Origin: Oscillospiraceae bacterium | GTDB lineage: Bacteria; Bacillota; Clostridia; Oscillospirales; Ruminococcaceae | Direction of reading: 5' to 3' | Length of the DNA stretch: 64,000 bases | Assembly (NCBI GenBank): GCA_025757845.1 | Contig: CP107211.1 | Coordinates: forward strand, 248,001-312,000 | Shown here: piece by piece, positions 1 through 8,119 of the stretch | Position numbering within the stretch: position 1 is the first letter of the stretch | How the letters are laid out: every line of letters starts with the position of its first letter | The notes under the pieces: model-generated | What the model saw: the letters and a program-made list of their open reading frames with translations, nothing else | Databases searched by the model: none | What the model was told of the DNA's origin: nothing | Made by a program: the position numbers and the translations under genes

Positions 1-108
1 TTTTTTGATGGATGTATCGGTGTTCGGAAAGGGAATCGGTTCCGAGTTGAGATCGGCTGCAAAATTGGAAACAGCGGTGGACATGTTGATGTTGGTATGA
101 GTGCTCAT
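1..108 (-). CDS. Truncated start of an unrecognised gene
   Basis: An ATG at 108-106 is preceded by a strong AGGAGG about 8 nt upstream and opens a frame that stays open to the window edge (36 codons). The visible N-terminus is polar, rich in Ser, Thr and Asn, with no motif I recognise. It lies just downstream of the ATPase gene on the same strand, so it is probably the third gene of that operon. The product cannot be named from this fragment. Confidence 0.6.
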   Translation of the reverse strand, partial: MSTHTNINMSTAVSNFAADLNSEPIPFPNTDTSIKK

Positions 109-194
109 AGTGTTTTCCTCCTGAGATTAAAATTGAATGCGAAGCGGATTGCTTCATGATAAGCATATCTGCTTGAATTAGCGTACATTTTGCC

Positions 195-1649
195 TTATGG
201 TGTGATAAGCGCTTGAAAGGAAATCTGCGCATCATCCTGTTGAATCAGTGAACTGAAATCCATGTTCGGGTAAGAAAAGGTTGCCGGTTGCACTTGTGCT
301 GGTGGCCAAGAACAGTTATAATTACCGTAATACGAGTTCATAGGAACGGGTGTAAAAACGGCAGATCGAAGCAGCTGCATTTGCTGGGATTGACTTTGCT
401 CTTGTGGAGCAGAAGATTCATCACGAAGATGCAGCGGTTCAATGGAAGGCTCCGAAGGCGAATCCGGCAGCAGAGGACAGGCGTTCTCCGTTACGGTTTC
501 CGATTTGCTGGGAGCGGCTTCTTCATCGTCACAGTCATCAAGAGCGTCCAACGGCAGAAGAAGATCAATCTGCGCTGGGGGCAGAATTGGCTCGGCATCA
601 GAAGGCTTCGGAATCGCCAGCGGGCCATTGGCAGGAACGACATCCTCTGGTGACTTACTATGGACGACCAGTGGCTTGGTAGTCGGCGTATCAGAATCAC
701 CTACATAAACTGGGCCGGAGACCATGAACTCACCAACCTGAAGACTCTTTAGTATGGAAGTCAACTTGGTTCCACCTGACGAACTAATGAAACGGGCACA
801 CATACGAACCTCATCATCCGCAGGTTGGAAATACATAGCGTACTTGCACTGCTGAAGCAAAATCCGTTGCTCAGCCTTGAAATTACGGATGCTTTGAGCA
901 ACCAGCAAGGAGCATAACCCATATTTGCGACCCTCGTTGAGAATTTTTCCCAGTGCACTTGTTTGGTGCAATGGGAAGTTACTCAATTCATCCAAGTACA
1001 GAAAAGTGGGTGGGAAATCCTCGTGAGTTGCTTCTCGTAACAGTGCTGCAAAAACTACCTCTTCAACGATGTGTTGCGTGGATGGCGGAAACGAACCTAA
1101 TTCCAGCAAGGTGATGCCGGAGAGAATCTCGAAATCGCCATTCTCGAAAAACTTCTGTCCCCATAAAGGAGTCAAGGCTTTTTCCAAACCGGGTGCAGCG
1201 TGTGACCGGGAATTCTGGATTTCTAGGTGTAATCGTTCCAATGCTTCATCCGAGGCAGGTGAATCACGGAGAGCCTTTTCTAGTAGGGATATCAGTAACG
1301 GCTTTTGCCCATCTGATAGCCTGATAACGGATGCAACCGTATCAACGAAAGATGCAGCGGCATCTGCTGGATTTGCTGATGTTCCAAACAAATGCAGCTT
1401 GATTGGCTTTTGAGACACATCCTGACGATGTACATAAGGCTCTAAGTCTGCTGGCAGGGACACGGCGTGACGGTGATCTATGACTACGATCCGAACACCT
1501 GACTCCAGCAGCCCCCTTATAATATCGTAGGAAAGAGTAGACTTTCCTACGCCGCTTTTTCCACAGATAAAAATGGAAGCGTTCCCTTCCTTGAGTTTTT
1601 CGATGATTGTAACAGCTTTTTGATAGGTAGAGCCTATTTTCAACTTCAT
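195..1649 (-). CDS. HerA/TraG-like P-loop ATPase of a mobile element
   Basis: This 484-residue protein has a near-N-terminal Walker A (GKSGVGKST, about residues 30-38), a Walker B ending in DEL (TFLYLDEL), and the motif LLVAQSIRNF just after it, as in the HerA/VirD4/TraG DNA-pumping ATPases. The segment around FQPADDEVRMCARF and VGEFMVSG also fits the HerA C-terminal part. The last ~150 residues are Pro/Ser/Gln/Glu-rich and probably disordered. No membrane segment is seen, unlike true VirD4 coupling proteins. It has an AGGAGG ribosome site and follows the 571-residue gene by 18 nt, so the two are co-transcribed. A role in DNA transfer or in a defence complex is inference. Confidence 0.6.
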   Translation of the reverse strand: MKLKIGSTYQKAVTIIEKLKEGNASIFICGKSGVGKSTLSYDIIRGLLESGVRIVVIDHRHAVSLPADLEPYVHRQDVSQKPIKLHLFGTSANPADAAASFVDTVASVIRLSDGQKPLLISLLEKALRDSPASDEALERLHLEIQNSRSHAAPGLEKALTPLWGQKFFENGDFEILSGITLLELGSFPPSTQHIVEEVVFAALLREATHEDFPPTFLYLDELSNFPLHQTSALGKILNEGRKYGLCSLLVAQSIRNFKAEQRILLQQCKYAMYFQPADDEVRMCARFISSSGGTKLTSILKSLQVGEFMVSGPVYVGDSDTPTTKPLVVHSKSPEDVVPANGPLAIPKPSDAEPILPPAQIDLLLPLDALDDCDDEEAAPSKSETVTENACPLLPDSPSEPSIEPLHLRDESSAPQEQSQSQQMQLLRSAVFTPVPMNSYYGNYNCSWPPAQVQPATFSYPNMDFSSLIQQDDAQISFQALITP

Positions 1650-1667
1650 GGTTCCGTTCCTCCTGCT

Positions 1668-3383
1668 TTAATCAGAATCTTCATATTCGGTTAAGCAACT
1701 GCACTTCAAAGTCAAGAGTCGAGCATCTACATAGGTTCCGCTGTTAATGCGAATCTTTTTGGCAGAGCTGAACTCAGAGAGCAGATGCTCACTTTGCAAA
1801 CGTGAAATAACATCGGGTGCACTATATCCCGGTGCATACTCATGGAGCAGAGACTTCAGCAAAGACCCTTTCAGAAGGAAAGCATCCTTTTTTTGGACGA
1901 TGTCCCGGTCAGGGTCATAGCTGGAATCGACCTCTTCATAGCGTATAAAACGAATATCACCGGCTTCGCTTGCCGAAAAGAGTGCCTTGTGTAAAATTTC
2001 CTTTGCGTTGCAATCCAGCGAGCTGTCCCACTCGGATAAGCAATTATTGATGTATGCCTGACAGACCTCGTGTGTTGTTTGCGCTGAATCCGGCTGCTTA
2101 AGGAGTTTTAATGCCCAGCAAAGAACAGCGGATGAAACGCTTAGAAGTGCGATTTCATTCCGAAAGGCGCATTCTTCATCCAAGGAACCTAAAGCAGTTG
2201 TGTAGGATTGCTCAACGATGCGCTCAAAGGCATCTGGGTTGTGCTCAACAAGGGTACACAGCTTGCTAACAATTTCTGTCAGAGGCAGCGCGGCTGCATG
2301 GCCTTCCTCATGAGGCAAGAACAGACAGTGCTTCTGCTGCAACTCAGTAATGCCGTTCGTAGATACGATAAGGCACAGCGGAAAACGAGGCTCTGTTTTA
2401 GTCCGCGTAATCAGCGTTGCAAAATTCGTCTTTGAACGGTAGTTGCCAATGGTGGCTGTGAGCATCGGATCGTCACCGGATATTGGAAGCAGGACATCGG
2501 GGCCGTGCTGATCGAGCATTTCATTGAAGTGCTTCGGTATATCGTCAGCGGTTATCCATGTTGGAACAACAGCATCATCGTCCCCAAAAGCAAAGAAACG
2601 ATGAACGTCCTTAAATTTGTCAGGAATTCTGGTTTTGATAATCCCTAAAATTCCGGCTAAAACCAAGGAAAGCCGATTTGAGCGGGTGGTATCTACTGCT
2701 GGAGTAGCTAAAGCTTCTTTCAGCTGCGGCGTATAGATCCAGCGGCCATCCGCTGATTGATACCATCCAACAGGAGGCAGCAAGTACGGATGTTCAGTGT
2801 CCAAAATTGAACTGATGAAAGCCGCCAATAAATCTGCCCATTGTTTGCTATCAGCGGTATAGTAGAGGACACCACCAGCAGACATGAACTTCTTCAACAG
2901 CTTCTTGGGACTAAAATCGTCTTTTTCCAGCCAGAGTTCACCGGGTGGCTTGTATGGAATGCGAAATGACACATAAATCCATTCGGTTGTTTTGTCACAC
3001 TCGATCTTCTTTACAACAACTGCTTTGAAATCATAGCAGGGCGTGAATGGTCGCCGGATTGGTCGAGTGTCGTTCGGAACCCGTTTCTTAATGACCCAAG
3101 GGCGTTTGTAAATATCTACATCGAATCCAAAATTATCGAAGTGATTAAACTCGGCCAAGAACGCTTTTAGTTCAGCTTTTTGGGCAGGATCACTCTGTTG
3201 CCAAACTAGTCGATTGTGTACTTCTTGTCGGTAGGCCGCATCTCTGGCATCTATATCCATTTGATGCGTTTCCATGTCAATGAACTCCTGACCACTGCTG
3301 TCGATATAGGTACAGGCAGGTACAGAAGTAAAATCTCTGGGTGGATCGTGAACTCGATTTGAGACTATGAATTTGCTACTCAT
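1668..3383 (-). CDS. Unrecognised 571-residue protein paired with the HerA-like ATPase
   Basis: The ATG at 3383 follows AAAGGAGG at ideal spacing; a longer frame upstream has no ribosome site, so I reject its extra 24 codons. The product is soluble-looking, without a signal peptide or membrane segments, and I recognise no catalytic motif. It precedes the P-loop ATPase in the same operon. Possible roles are a partner or substrate-recognition subunit of the ATPase, or a helicase-loader-like protein; neither is shown by the sequence. Confidence 0.6.
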   Translation of the reverse strand: MSSKFIVSNRVHDPPRDFTSVPACTYIDSSGQEFIDMETHQMDIDARDAAYRQEVHNRLVWQQSDPAQKAELKAFLAEFNHFDNFGFDVDIYKRPWVIKKRVPNDTRPIRRPFTPCYDFKAVVVKKIECDKTTEWIYVSFRIPYKPPGELWLEKDDFSPKKLLKKFMSAGGVLYYTADSKQWADLLAAFISSILDTEHPYLLPPVGWYQSADGRWIYTPQLKEALATPAVDTTRSNRLSLVLAGILGIIKTRIPDKFKDVHRFFAFGDDDAVVPTWITADDIPKHFNEMLDQHGPDVLLPISGDDPMLTATIGNYRSKTNFATLITRTKTEPRFPLCLIVSTNGITELQQKHCLFLPHEEGHAAALPLTEIVSKLCTLVEHNPDAFERIVEQSYTTALGSLDEECAFRNEIALLSVSSAVLCWALKLLKQPDSAQTTHEVCQAYINNCLSEWDSSLDCNAKEILHKALFSASEAGDIRFIRYEEVDSSYDPDRDIVQKKDAFLLKGSLLKSLLHEYAPGYSAPDVISRLQSEHLLSEFSSAKKIRINSGTYVDARLLTLKCSCLTEYEDSD

Positions 3384-3572
3384 GGTAAAAACCTCCTTTT
3401 GTGAATATGTTTTCTTGTGGGCAGTCTGACCGTTCCATTGGCGTATGCTACCCACTATGAAATTATCAAGGTGCGGTACAGTAGAAAGGCATCGGTGAAC
3501 GTTGCCCGCTACTGTGGCTTAGATTTTAAACGAAAACAAAAATTTTTGCGGCAAAAAATCGGTCACAAAAAA

Positions 3573-3588
3573 TCGATCTTGTGATCGA
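3573..3588. promoter_or_regulatory. 16-bp palindrome in divergent intergenic region
   Basis: TCGATC-TTGT-GATCGA is a perfect inverted repeat with 6-bp arms. It lies between the divergent 571-residue gene and the AT-rich 443-residue gene, 45 bp before the latter's ATG. A repressor operator is the natural reading, but no regulator can be assigned. Confidence 0.35.
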
Positions 3589-3632
3589 AATGAAGATAGA
3601 AAAAATACTGTGATGTAAGAAGGAGAAAGGAT

Positions 3633-4964
3633 ATGCAATATCAGGGAGGGCTAGAGCAACTGGTACTTTACTCTATAGAAGAAGATCTGAAAAGAGATGC
3701 AGTCATAGTTGCTCCGTGCTGTACAGATGATTACGATGGAGCGATAGATGCGATTCTTCGAGCGACATTCAGGCTATATAGACCATGGGAAAACTTTAAC
3801 ATCAATCAGAATGGTGCTAAATCTTTTTTTACTAGTAATGCATTGATATGTGCATTACTGACGTTTAAGTATTTATCAGCACGAGATATATCATTCGAAA
3901 AAATAGTGTGCAATCCAATACTAAACGAAGTTGTAGAAAATAATGAGGGGTTGAAATACGAAATAAAAGCATTCAATGAAAATTGTAAGAAAATTTATAA
4001 TAGAAACGATCGATGGGAAGAAAAAATTAAAGAAGAGCTTTTTGGAAAAGATGCATATATAGAGCAACTAGAAGACTTCTTGTACACGAACAACTTTTCG
4101 TTGAAAGTTCCATCTACATACATCTTTTTTTCACAAGAAAAAATAAAGGATTTTTTGGCACCGGTAGTGAGAGAGATTATATGGGATATTGCAGAGAGCG
4201 AACAAACCGAAACTATCGACTATAAAATGGTGGAGGTGCGACGATTATTCATTGAGCATATGAGAGGTAGAGGGTCGGTAATAGGATGGGAATGGTTGGA
4301 TGATAGTAATGAAGGTCAAAATCAAAGAGCTCGAAAGAGTGCTTTGGTAAAAGCATACGATGCTTTTTGTTATGAACTGGTTAAAATTGGAAATAAGGCT
4401 TATGAGAGCGAGAGCTATAGCGAATATATGATGAATGAGTTTGCAAAGGAAATGATTTATCATAGTAGAGCTATTACAGAATTTGAAAATTATTTGATGG
4501 GTTTGAAGAAAATCTCCCGTACAATGGATGTGAATATATTAGATGTACTAGAAGAGGATGCTCTTAGGCACCTGAGAAATTTACGGTTAAAATGCACTAC
4601 TCCAGTAGTTTTCGGTACGGATGGGGTGATTTTTGATGAAAATGATTTTTCTCGAAGAGCATATGTCGAATTTTTAAAAAGTGTGACACAAAGAATCTAC
4701 GTTGTCGCGGGAAAGGATTCCTTAAAAGCATATGATATATTGAAAAAATATATAGACAACAGAAGGCAGGAAATGCCACAATTAAAACACTTGAAATTGT
4801 TGGAGGCACCAAGTAAACAAAACAAATGTAAGATATGGGCAATCGGTGGAGTCCTCAACGCGATTTCACCAACATGGATATACAGTGTAATACCGGAACG
4901 GGAAACGCAGAAACCGGATGAATTTACAATGGATATCAGCATGGGTATCAGCGATATAAGATGA
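3633..4964 (+). CDS. Unrecognised AT-rich 443-residue protein
   Basis: A solid frame starts at an ATG preceded by AAGGAGAAAGG. It is strongly AT-rich with frequent AGA/ATA codons, clearly unlike the GC-rich core and even unlike the 12-17 kb module, which suggests recent transfer. The protein is charged and largely helical, with no signal peptide, no membrane span and no catalytic motif I recognise. It stands alone, divergent from the ATPase operon and followed by a terminator. A cargo or defence gene of the element is possible but unproven. Confidence 0.55.
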   Translation: MQYQGGLEQLVLYSIEEDLKRDAVIVAPCCTDDYDGAIDAILRATFRLYRPWENFNINQNGAKSFFTSNALICALLTFKYLSARDISFEKIVCNPILNEVVENNEGLKYEIKAFNENCKKIYNRNDRWEEKIKEELFGKDAYIEQLEDFLYTNNFSLKVPSTYIFFSQEKIKDFLAPVVREIIWDIAESEQTETIDYKMVEVRRLFIEHMRGRGSVIGWEWLDDSNEGQNQRARKSALVKAYDAFCYELVKIGNKAYESESYSEYMMNEFAKEMIYHSRAITEFENYLMGLKKISRTMDVNILDVLEEDALRHLRNLRLKCTTPVVFGTDGVIFDENDFSRRAYVEFLKSVTQRIYVVAGKDSLKAYDILKKYIDNRRQEMPQLKHLKLLEAPSKQNKCKIWAIGGVLNAISPTWIYSVIPERETQKPDEFTMDISMGISDIR

Positions 4965-5091
4965 CTTCGACACTCTAAAAAAAATAAACTCAAAGTGCGC
5001 TAAAATTTCGGGCGAAGGCGGAATTTCAGAGCAAAATTTTTTCCAATTGTCGAAAATGCTTCTGTTGAAAGTAAATAGGAGATAACTAAAT

Positions 5092-5120
5092 GGGCGATCA
5101 CGCAAGTGGTCGCCCTTTCT
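5092..5120 (+). terminator. Rho-independent terminator
   Basis: GGGCGATCAC-GCAA-GTGGTCGCCC forms a 10-bp stem with one G-U pair and a GNRA loop, followed by TTTCT. It lies between the 443-residue gene and the excisionase-like gene. Confidence 0.6.
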
Positions 5121-5185
5121 CTGTATCTGGTATGATTTGACCTTCGGCAACATTATAGTAACCCACCAAAGGAGGATTTGCCGTT

Positions 5186-5383
5186 ATGTTTGATTGCTAT
5201 GACACTCTGATCACTCCAGAAGAAGTCGCTGATATGCTGGGATGCGGTATGAACACTACCTATAAGCTTTTGAAGTCTGGAAAGATAAAGGCCATGAGGA
5301 TCGGCCGATCTTGGAAGATCCCCAAGAGAGCGGTACAGGAATATATTATACAGGAATCCCACTTGAAATCAGTTGGGTGGTAA
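5186..5383 (+). CDS. AlpA/excisionase-type helix-turn-helix protein
   Basis: This 65-residue protein is almost entirely one winged-helix DNA-binding unit of the MerR/excisionase type. It reads LITPEEVADMLGCGMNTTYK, then a basic KSGKIKAMRIGRSWKIPK segment typical of recombination directionality factors. AAAGGAGG lies 8 nt before the ATG. In ICEs such a gene is normally followed by a tyrosine integrase, but here a terminator follows and no integrase is present. It may be a leftover of an excised or rearranged element, or act on an integrase encoded elsewhere. Confidence 0.75.
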   Translation: MFDCYDTLITPEEVADMLGCGMNTTYKLLKSGKIKAMRIGRSWKIPKRAVQEYIIQESHLKSVGW

Positions 5384-5393
5384 CATGAAAAAG

Positions 5394-5424
5394 CCCACAT
5401 GGATGATGTTCCATGTGGGTTTTC
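5394..5424 (+). terminator. Rho-independent terminator after the excisionase gene
   Basis: CCCACATGGA-TGATGT-TCCATGTGGG is a perfect 10-bp stem followed by TTTTC, 11 nt after the excisionase stop codon. Confidence 0.85.
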
Positions 5425-5852
5425 TATTGCCTAAAAGTAGCGTTTGATGGAAGAATGTACATGCAGATAATCCGGTGTTAATGCTAAATGATGTATAAAG
5501 CAGAAGGAAGGTGAAAGTTAATCTTTATTAACGGCACTAACATTAGGATAAAGTGACTGAATGGAATAGTTGTAGTACAAACGGTTGCCAGGTGAGGTGT
5601 GTGTTTATACACACATTTCACCGTACTTGCTGGGGAGCGAAGCGACCCGTTTATTTATGTAATATAATGACGAATATAATCTTCAGAAATATAAAACATA
5701 AAGAATGTTTCTTCTAAATGAAACAGAATATTTAATTAAAATTTTAATATTAAATATCTCTTATTCTAATCATAGTTATATTTCTTTTGATTATAACACT
5801 CACTATATTATGTAATGACTGATAAAAATTATAATAGGAAGAAGGAATTTGA
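5425..5852. other. AT-rich gene-free stretch before the mobilisation cassette
   Basis: No credible gene is seen. The stretch becomes very AT-rich after 5650 and must hold the promoter of the ribbon-helix-helix/relaxase operon, although no clean consensus is visible. It contains the hairpin listed at 5591-5622, which makes it the best place for an origin of transfer. Confidence 0.5.
5591..5622. other. Hairpin, candidate oriT
   Basis: Two 14-nt arms (GGTGAGGTGTGTGT and ACACACATTTCACC) pair around a TTAT loop, with only two G-T wobbles. A second short symmetric motif (GGGGAGCGAAGCGACCC) follows at about 5632. A hairpin next to a nick region upstream of a relaxase operon is the usual oriT layout for MOBP/MOBQ/MOBV elements. 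The nick site itself cannot be read from sequence. Confidence 0.4.
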
Positions 5853-6104
5853 TTGGCACAAGGTGGTCGTAGAATAAATATCTGGTTATCTGAGGATGAA
5901 AATAAACGCTTGGATCAGATGACTTCAGAAACAGGAAAATCTAAATCGGAAATATTAAAACAATCATTATATCAGCAAAGAAGGGTAATGGATGCTCAAT
6001 TTGCTGATAGTATTTTTAGAATTGGGCTTTACCTTGAGCGTAAAGAATATAGCAAAATTAGAGAGGAGATAAAAAAATATGCCGATTATCAAATTTGTGA
6101 ATGA
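5853..6104 (+). CDS. Ribbon-helix-helix relaxase accessory protein (MobC-like)
   Basis: The 83-residue product starts at TTG after an AAGGA site. It opens with RRINIWLSEDENKRLDQM followed by TGKSKSEILKQSL, a beta-strand plus two helices typical of Arc/CopG or MobC-type DNA binders. Its 3' end overlaps the relaxase start by 26 bp, implying translational coupling. It probably binds the adjacent oriT-like hairpin and may autoregulate the operon; that role is inferred from position. Confidence 0.7.
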   Translation: MAQGGRRINIWLSEDENKRLDQMTSETGKSKSEILKQSLYQQRRVMDAQFADSIFRIGLYLERKEYSKIREEIKKYADYQICE

Positions 6105-6624
6105 AGATGATGAGGTTGAATATAAAACAGAAGATGTAGTGAAAACTCTTCTCTACTATGCATTTAACCCGGAAAAAACAAAAGCGTATGGCTGCCAATT
6201 TGTGGGGTGTAAACCGTTTCTATTCCAAAAGGAGTACTCGAAAAATCCTTTTGTGGTTCATAAATTTATGGAATTCAACCACAGAAGACAGTATAAGCAT
6301 CAGCGTAATCTTGCAAAGCACAGGGTGGTTTCATTTGGCCTGCAGGAATGTATACAGCCATGCTCATTGCGTAGCCTTGCAGAAAACATTGTATCTTTTT
6401 ATGCGAACAAAGGCTATATTGCAGCATACGCTATTCATTTTAGTAAAAATAATCCGCACATTCACATTATTGTGGATGCTATCTCATATCAGGACTTGAA
6501 TTTAATGAGTATGGGAACCAGTTACGAATACAGTCATATAAGTAATTTAGTTAACGAATGGATGTTTTATCATGGGCCTGCTTGTTATAGATATTTGATG
6601 AACAGAGGATATAAAAATGGATAA
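6079..6624 (+). CDS. Mini-relaxase (mobilisation nuclease, HUH type)
   Basis: The 181-residue protein has the relaxase (Pfam Relaxase/MobA-like) signature order: a tyrosine pair in LLYYAFNPEKTKAYG (residues 26-27), then H120 and PHIHIIVDA with H127 and H129, giving the three-histidine metal site. Family members usually continue for another 100-400 residues with primase, helicase or DNA-binding parts. Here the protein ends soon after the nuclease core. GAGGAG precedes the ATG, and the gene overlaps both neighbours. It should nick oriT to start transfer or rolling-circle replication. The short length may reflect division of labour with the RHH protein and the AAA protease. Confidence 0.75.
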   Translation: MPIIKFVNEDDEVEYKTEDVVKTLLYYAFNPEKTKAYGCQFVGCKPFLFQKEYSKNPFVVHKFMEFNHRRQYKHQRNLAKHRVVSFGLQECIQPCSLRSLAENIVSFYANKGYIAAYAIHFSKNNPHIHIIVDAISYQDLNLMSMGTSYEYSHISNLVNEWMFYHGPACYRYLMNRGYKNG

Positions 6625-7873
6625 GTTTGATGAAAAAGTTATCGGTTACGAATCTACGAAAGACATTCTGCGTCAGATTCTGGATATTCTAAAAAGACCG
6701 GAGGTTTATAAAAGAAAGGGCATTTCTATTCCAAGAGGGCTGCTGATGGAATCTGATCCTGGTCTTGGAAAAAGTCTGCTGGCATCTATCCTGATGGAGG
6801 AATCTGAACGAAAGCCCTTTGTTTTTCGTAAAACCAGTCAGGAAAACAGTTTTCTGGATGAATTGAGGGCTGTATTTGCTATGGCGAAGGAGGAAGCACC
6901 TAGTATACTGCTCCTAGAAGATTTGAACCTCTATGTGGAATCCACCTCTCCCTATGCTCCGGAATGGGCTTGTCTGCAAGCCTGTATTGATGATGCAAAG
7001 GACACAGATCTTTTTGTGATTGCTACTACTAACGATACAAGGTATATGCCACCATCCCTGTTGAGACCGGGTAGATTTGATTATGTGATCTATCTGCAAC
7101 CTCCGATTGGAGAGAATGCAGAGAACATTGTCAGCTACTATCTCAGGGATAAAGATTTGGCAGAGGATGTGCTGATCTCGGATATCGTCAAGGCTATGCC
7201 CAAGGTAAGCTGTGCTACACTGGAAACGGTAATGAACCTTGCTGCGCTGAATAGTGTCTATCAAGGTCATGAGCACATCCAGAAGGAAGATATCACAGAA
7301 GCCCTTCTTCAAGTGGTATATAAACTCCAAAAGACGGATAAGGAAACTGACTCCTCAGAGTTGCAGAAGATTGCAGTACATGAAGCTGCCCATGCAGTGG
7401 TCGGAGAAGTTCTTCACCCCGGAAGCATTGGAATTGTCACGATTCGTGGAAGTCGGGGCGTGATTGGTGGTATGGCAAATGGCTGTGCTACTTATGCACA
7501 AAATGAGGAGGAATTTCTGGATGAAGTGACCAAAACATTGGCAGGCAGAGCGGGTGTGTCTCTGATCTATGGTGTTATGGATATTCAGGCATCGGCCGAT
7601 ATAGAGCAAGCAGATAAGCTCATGGATATTTGGTTGTGCCACTTTGCAGGTGGTGGCTTCGTAGGAATTGAATCAGGGGACAACAGAATGTCCGAGCAGA
7701 GACTTTCTTATAATGAAGCCATCAAGTCAGCAAAACTGGAAGAACTTTACCGCAGAGCATATAAGATTCTCCATGACAACAGGGATTTCCTCCTTGCTGT
7801 CCAGAAAGAGCTTCTGGAACATGAAACGCTTTTGAACAGCGACCTTGCAAAAATCTGGGAATCCTGTACCTAA
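6617..7873 (+). CDS. Soluble FtsH-like AAA+ zinc metalloprotease
   Basis: This 418-residue protein fuses an AAA+ module to an M41 peptidase. It shows Walker A DPGLGKS (47-53), Walker B ILLLED (97-102), sensor TTND (137-140), the second region of homology LLRPGRFD with arginine fingers R150 and R153, zinc site HEAAH (255-259) and third ligand D328. It lacks the FtsH N-terminal membrane helices, and the Phe-Val-Gly pore-loop segment is missing between residues 70 and 80. Walker B has ED instead of DE. The gene overlaps the mini-relaxase by 8 bp. An ATP-driven protease acting on the relaxase or a host regulator is a reasonable inference. Confidence 0.85.
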   Translation: MDKFDEKVIGYESTKDILRQILDILKRPEVYKRKGISIPRGLLMESDPGLGKSLLASILMEESERKPFVFRKTSQENSFLDELRAVFAMAKEEAPSILLLEDLNLYVESTSPYAPEWACLQACIDDAKDTDLFVIATTNDTRYMPPSLLRPGRFDYVIYLQPPIGENAENIVSYYLRDKDLAEDVLISDIVKAMPKVSCATLETVMNLAALNSVYQGHEHIQKEDITEALLQVVYKLQKTDKETDSSELQKIAVHEAAHAVVGEVLHPGSIGIVTIRGSRGVIGGMANGCATYAQNEEEFLDEVTKTLAGRAGVSLIYGVMDIQASADIEQADKLMDIWLCHFAGGGFVGIESGDNRMSEQRLSYNEAIKSAKLEELYRRAYKILHDNRDFLLAVQKELLEHETLLNSDLAKIWESCT

Positions 7874-7896
7874 ACACTATTATTCAAAATGATAAA

Positions 7897-7930
7897 ACGG
7901 TCAAGTCCTTCAGGGGCTTGACCGTATTTT
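7897..7930 (+). terminator. Terminator of the relaxase/protease operon
   Basis: ACGGTCAAGTCC and GGGCTTGACCGT form a 12-bp stem with one G-U pair, followed by ATTTT, 24 nt after the protease stop codon. Confidence 0.8.
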
Positions 7931-7980
7931 GCTGCGGAATAGTTGTATTTTATCTTATATAAGAAGCTACAAAAACATAG

Positions 7981-8113
7981 TCCGTGAGTGAGACGCGCGT
8001 GTCGAAAGTGAATTTTTGCAAGCGCCCCTGTAGCACACCCATTCTGAAAATGGGTGTGCCGTGAGAGGGTGCTCGCGGAAATTCGCTTTTGACACAAGCG
8101 GCTCACGAGCGGA
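7981..8113. repeat. 133-nt long imperfect hairpin between convergent genes
   Basis: A perfect 11-bp core (GCACACCCATT / AATGGGTGTGC, 8033-8043 and 8049-8059) sits inside a roughly 30-bp outer stem. That stem pairs 7999-8029 with 8066-8095, and most of its mismatches are transitions that preserve G-U pairing. Weaker pairing extends to both ends. Wobble-type differences suggest selection on an RNA structure. It lies between the protease gene and the XRE gene, which converge on it. It could be a structured ncRNA, a bidirectional terminator or a replication/transfer hairpin. Confidence 0.6.
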
Positions 8114-8119
8114 AAAATT

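Noticed and set aside
5082..5150. Leader peptide overlapping the terminator at 5092
   Set aside because: It has an AGGAG-like site but only 16 codons, and the sequence is fully explained by a terminator stem.
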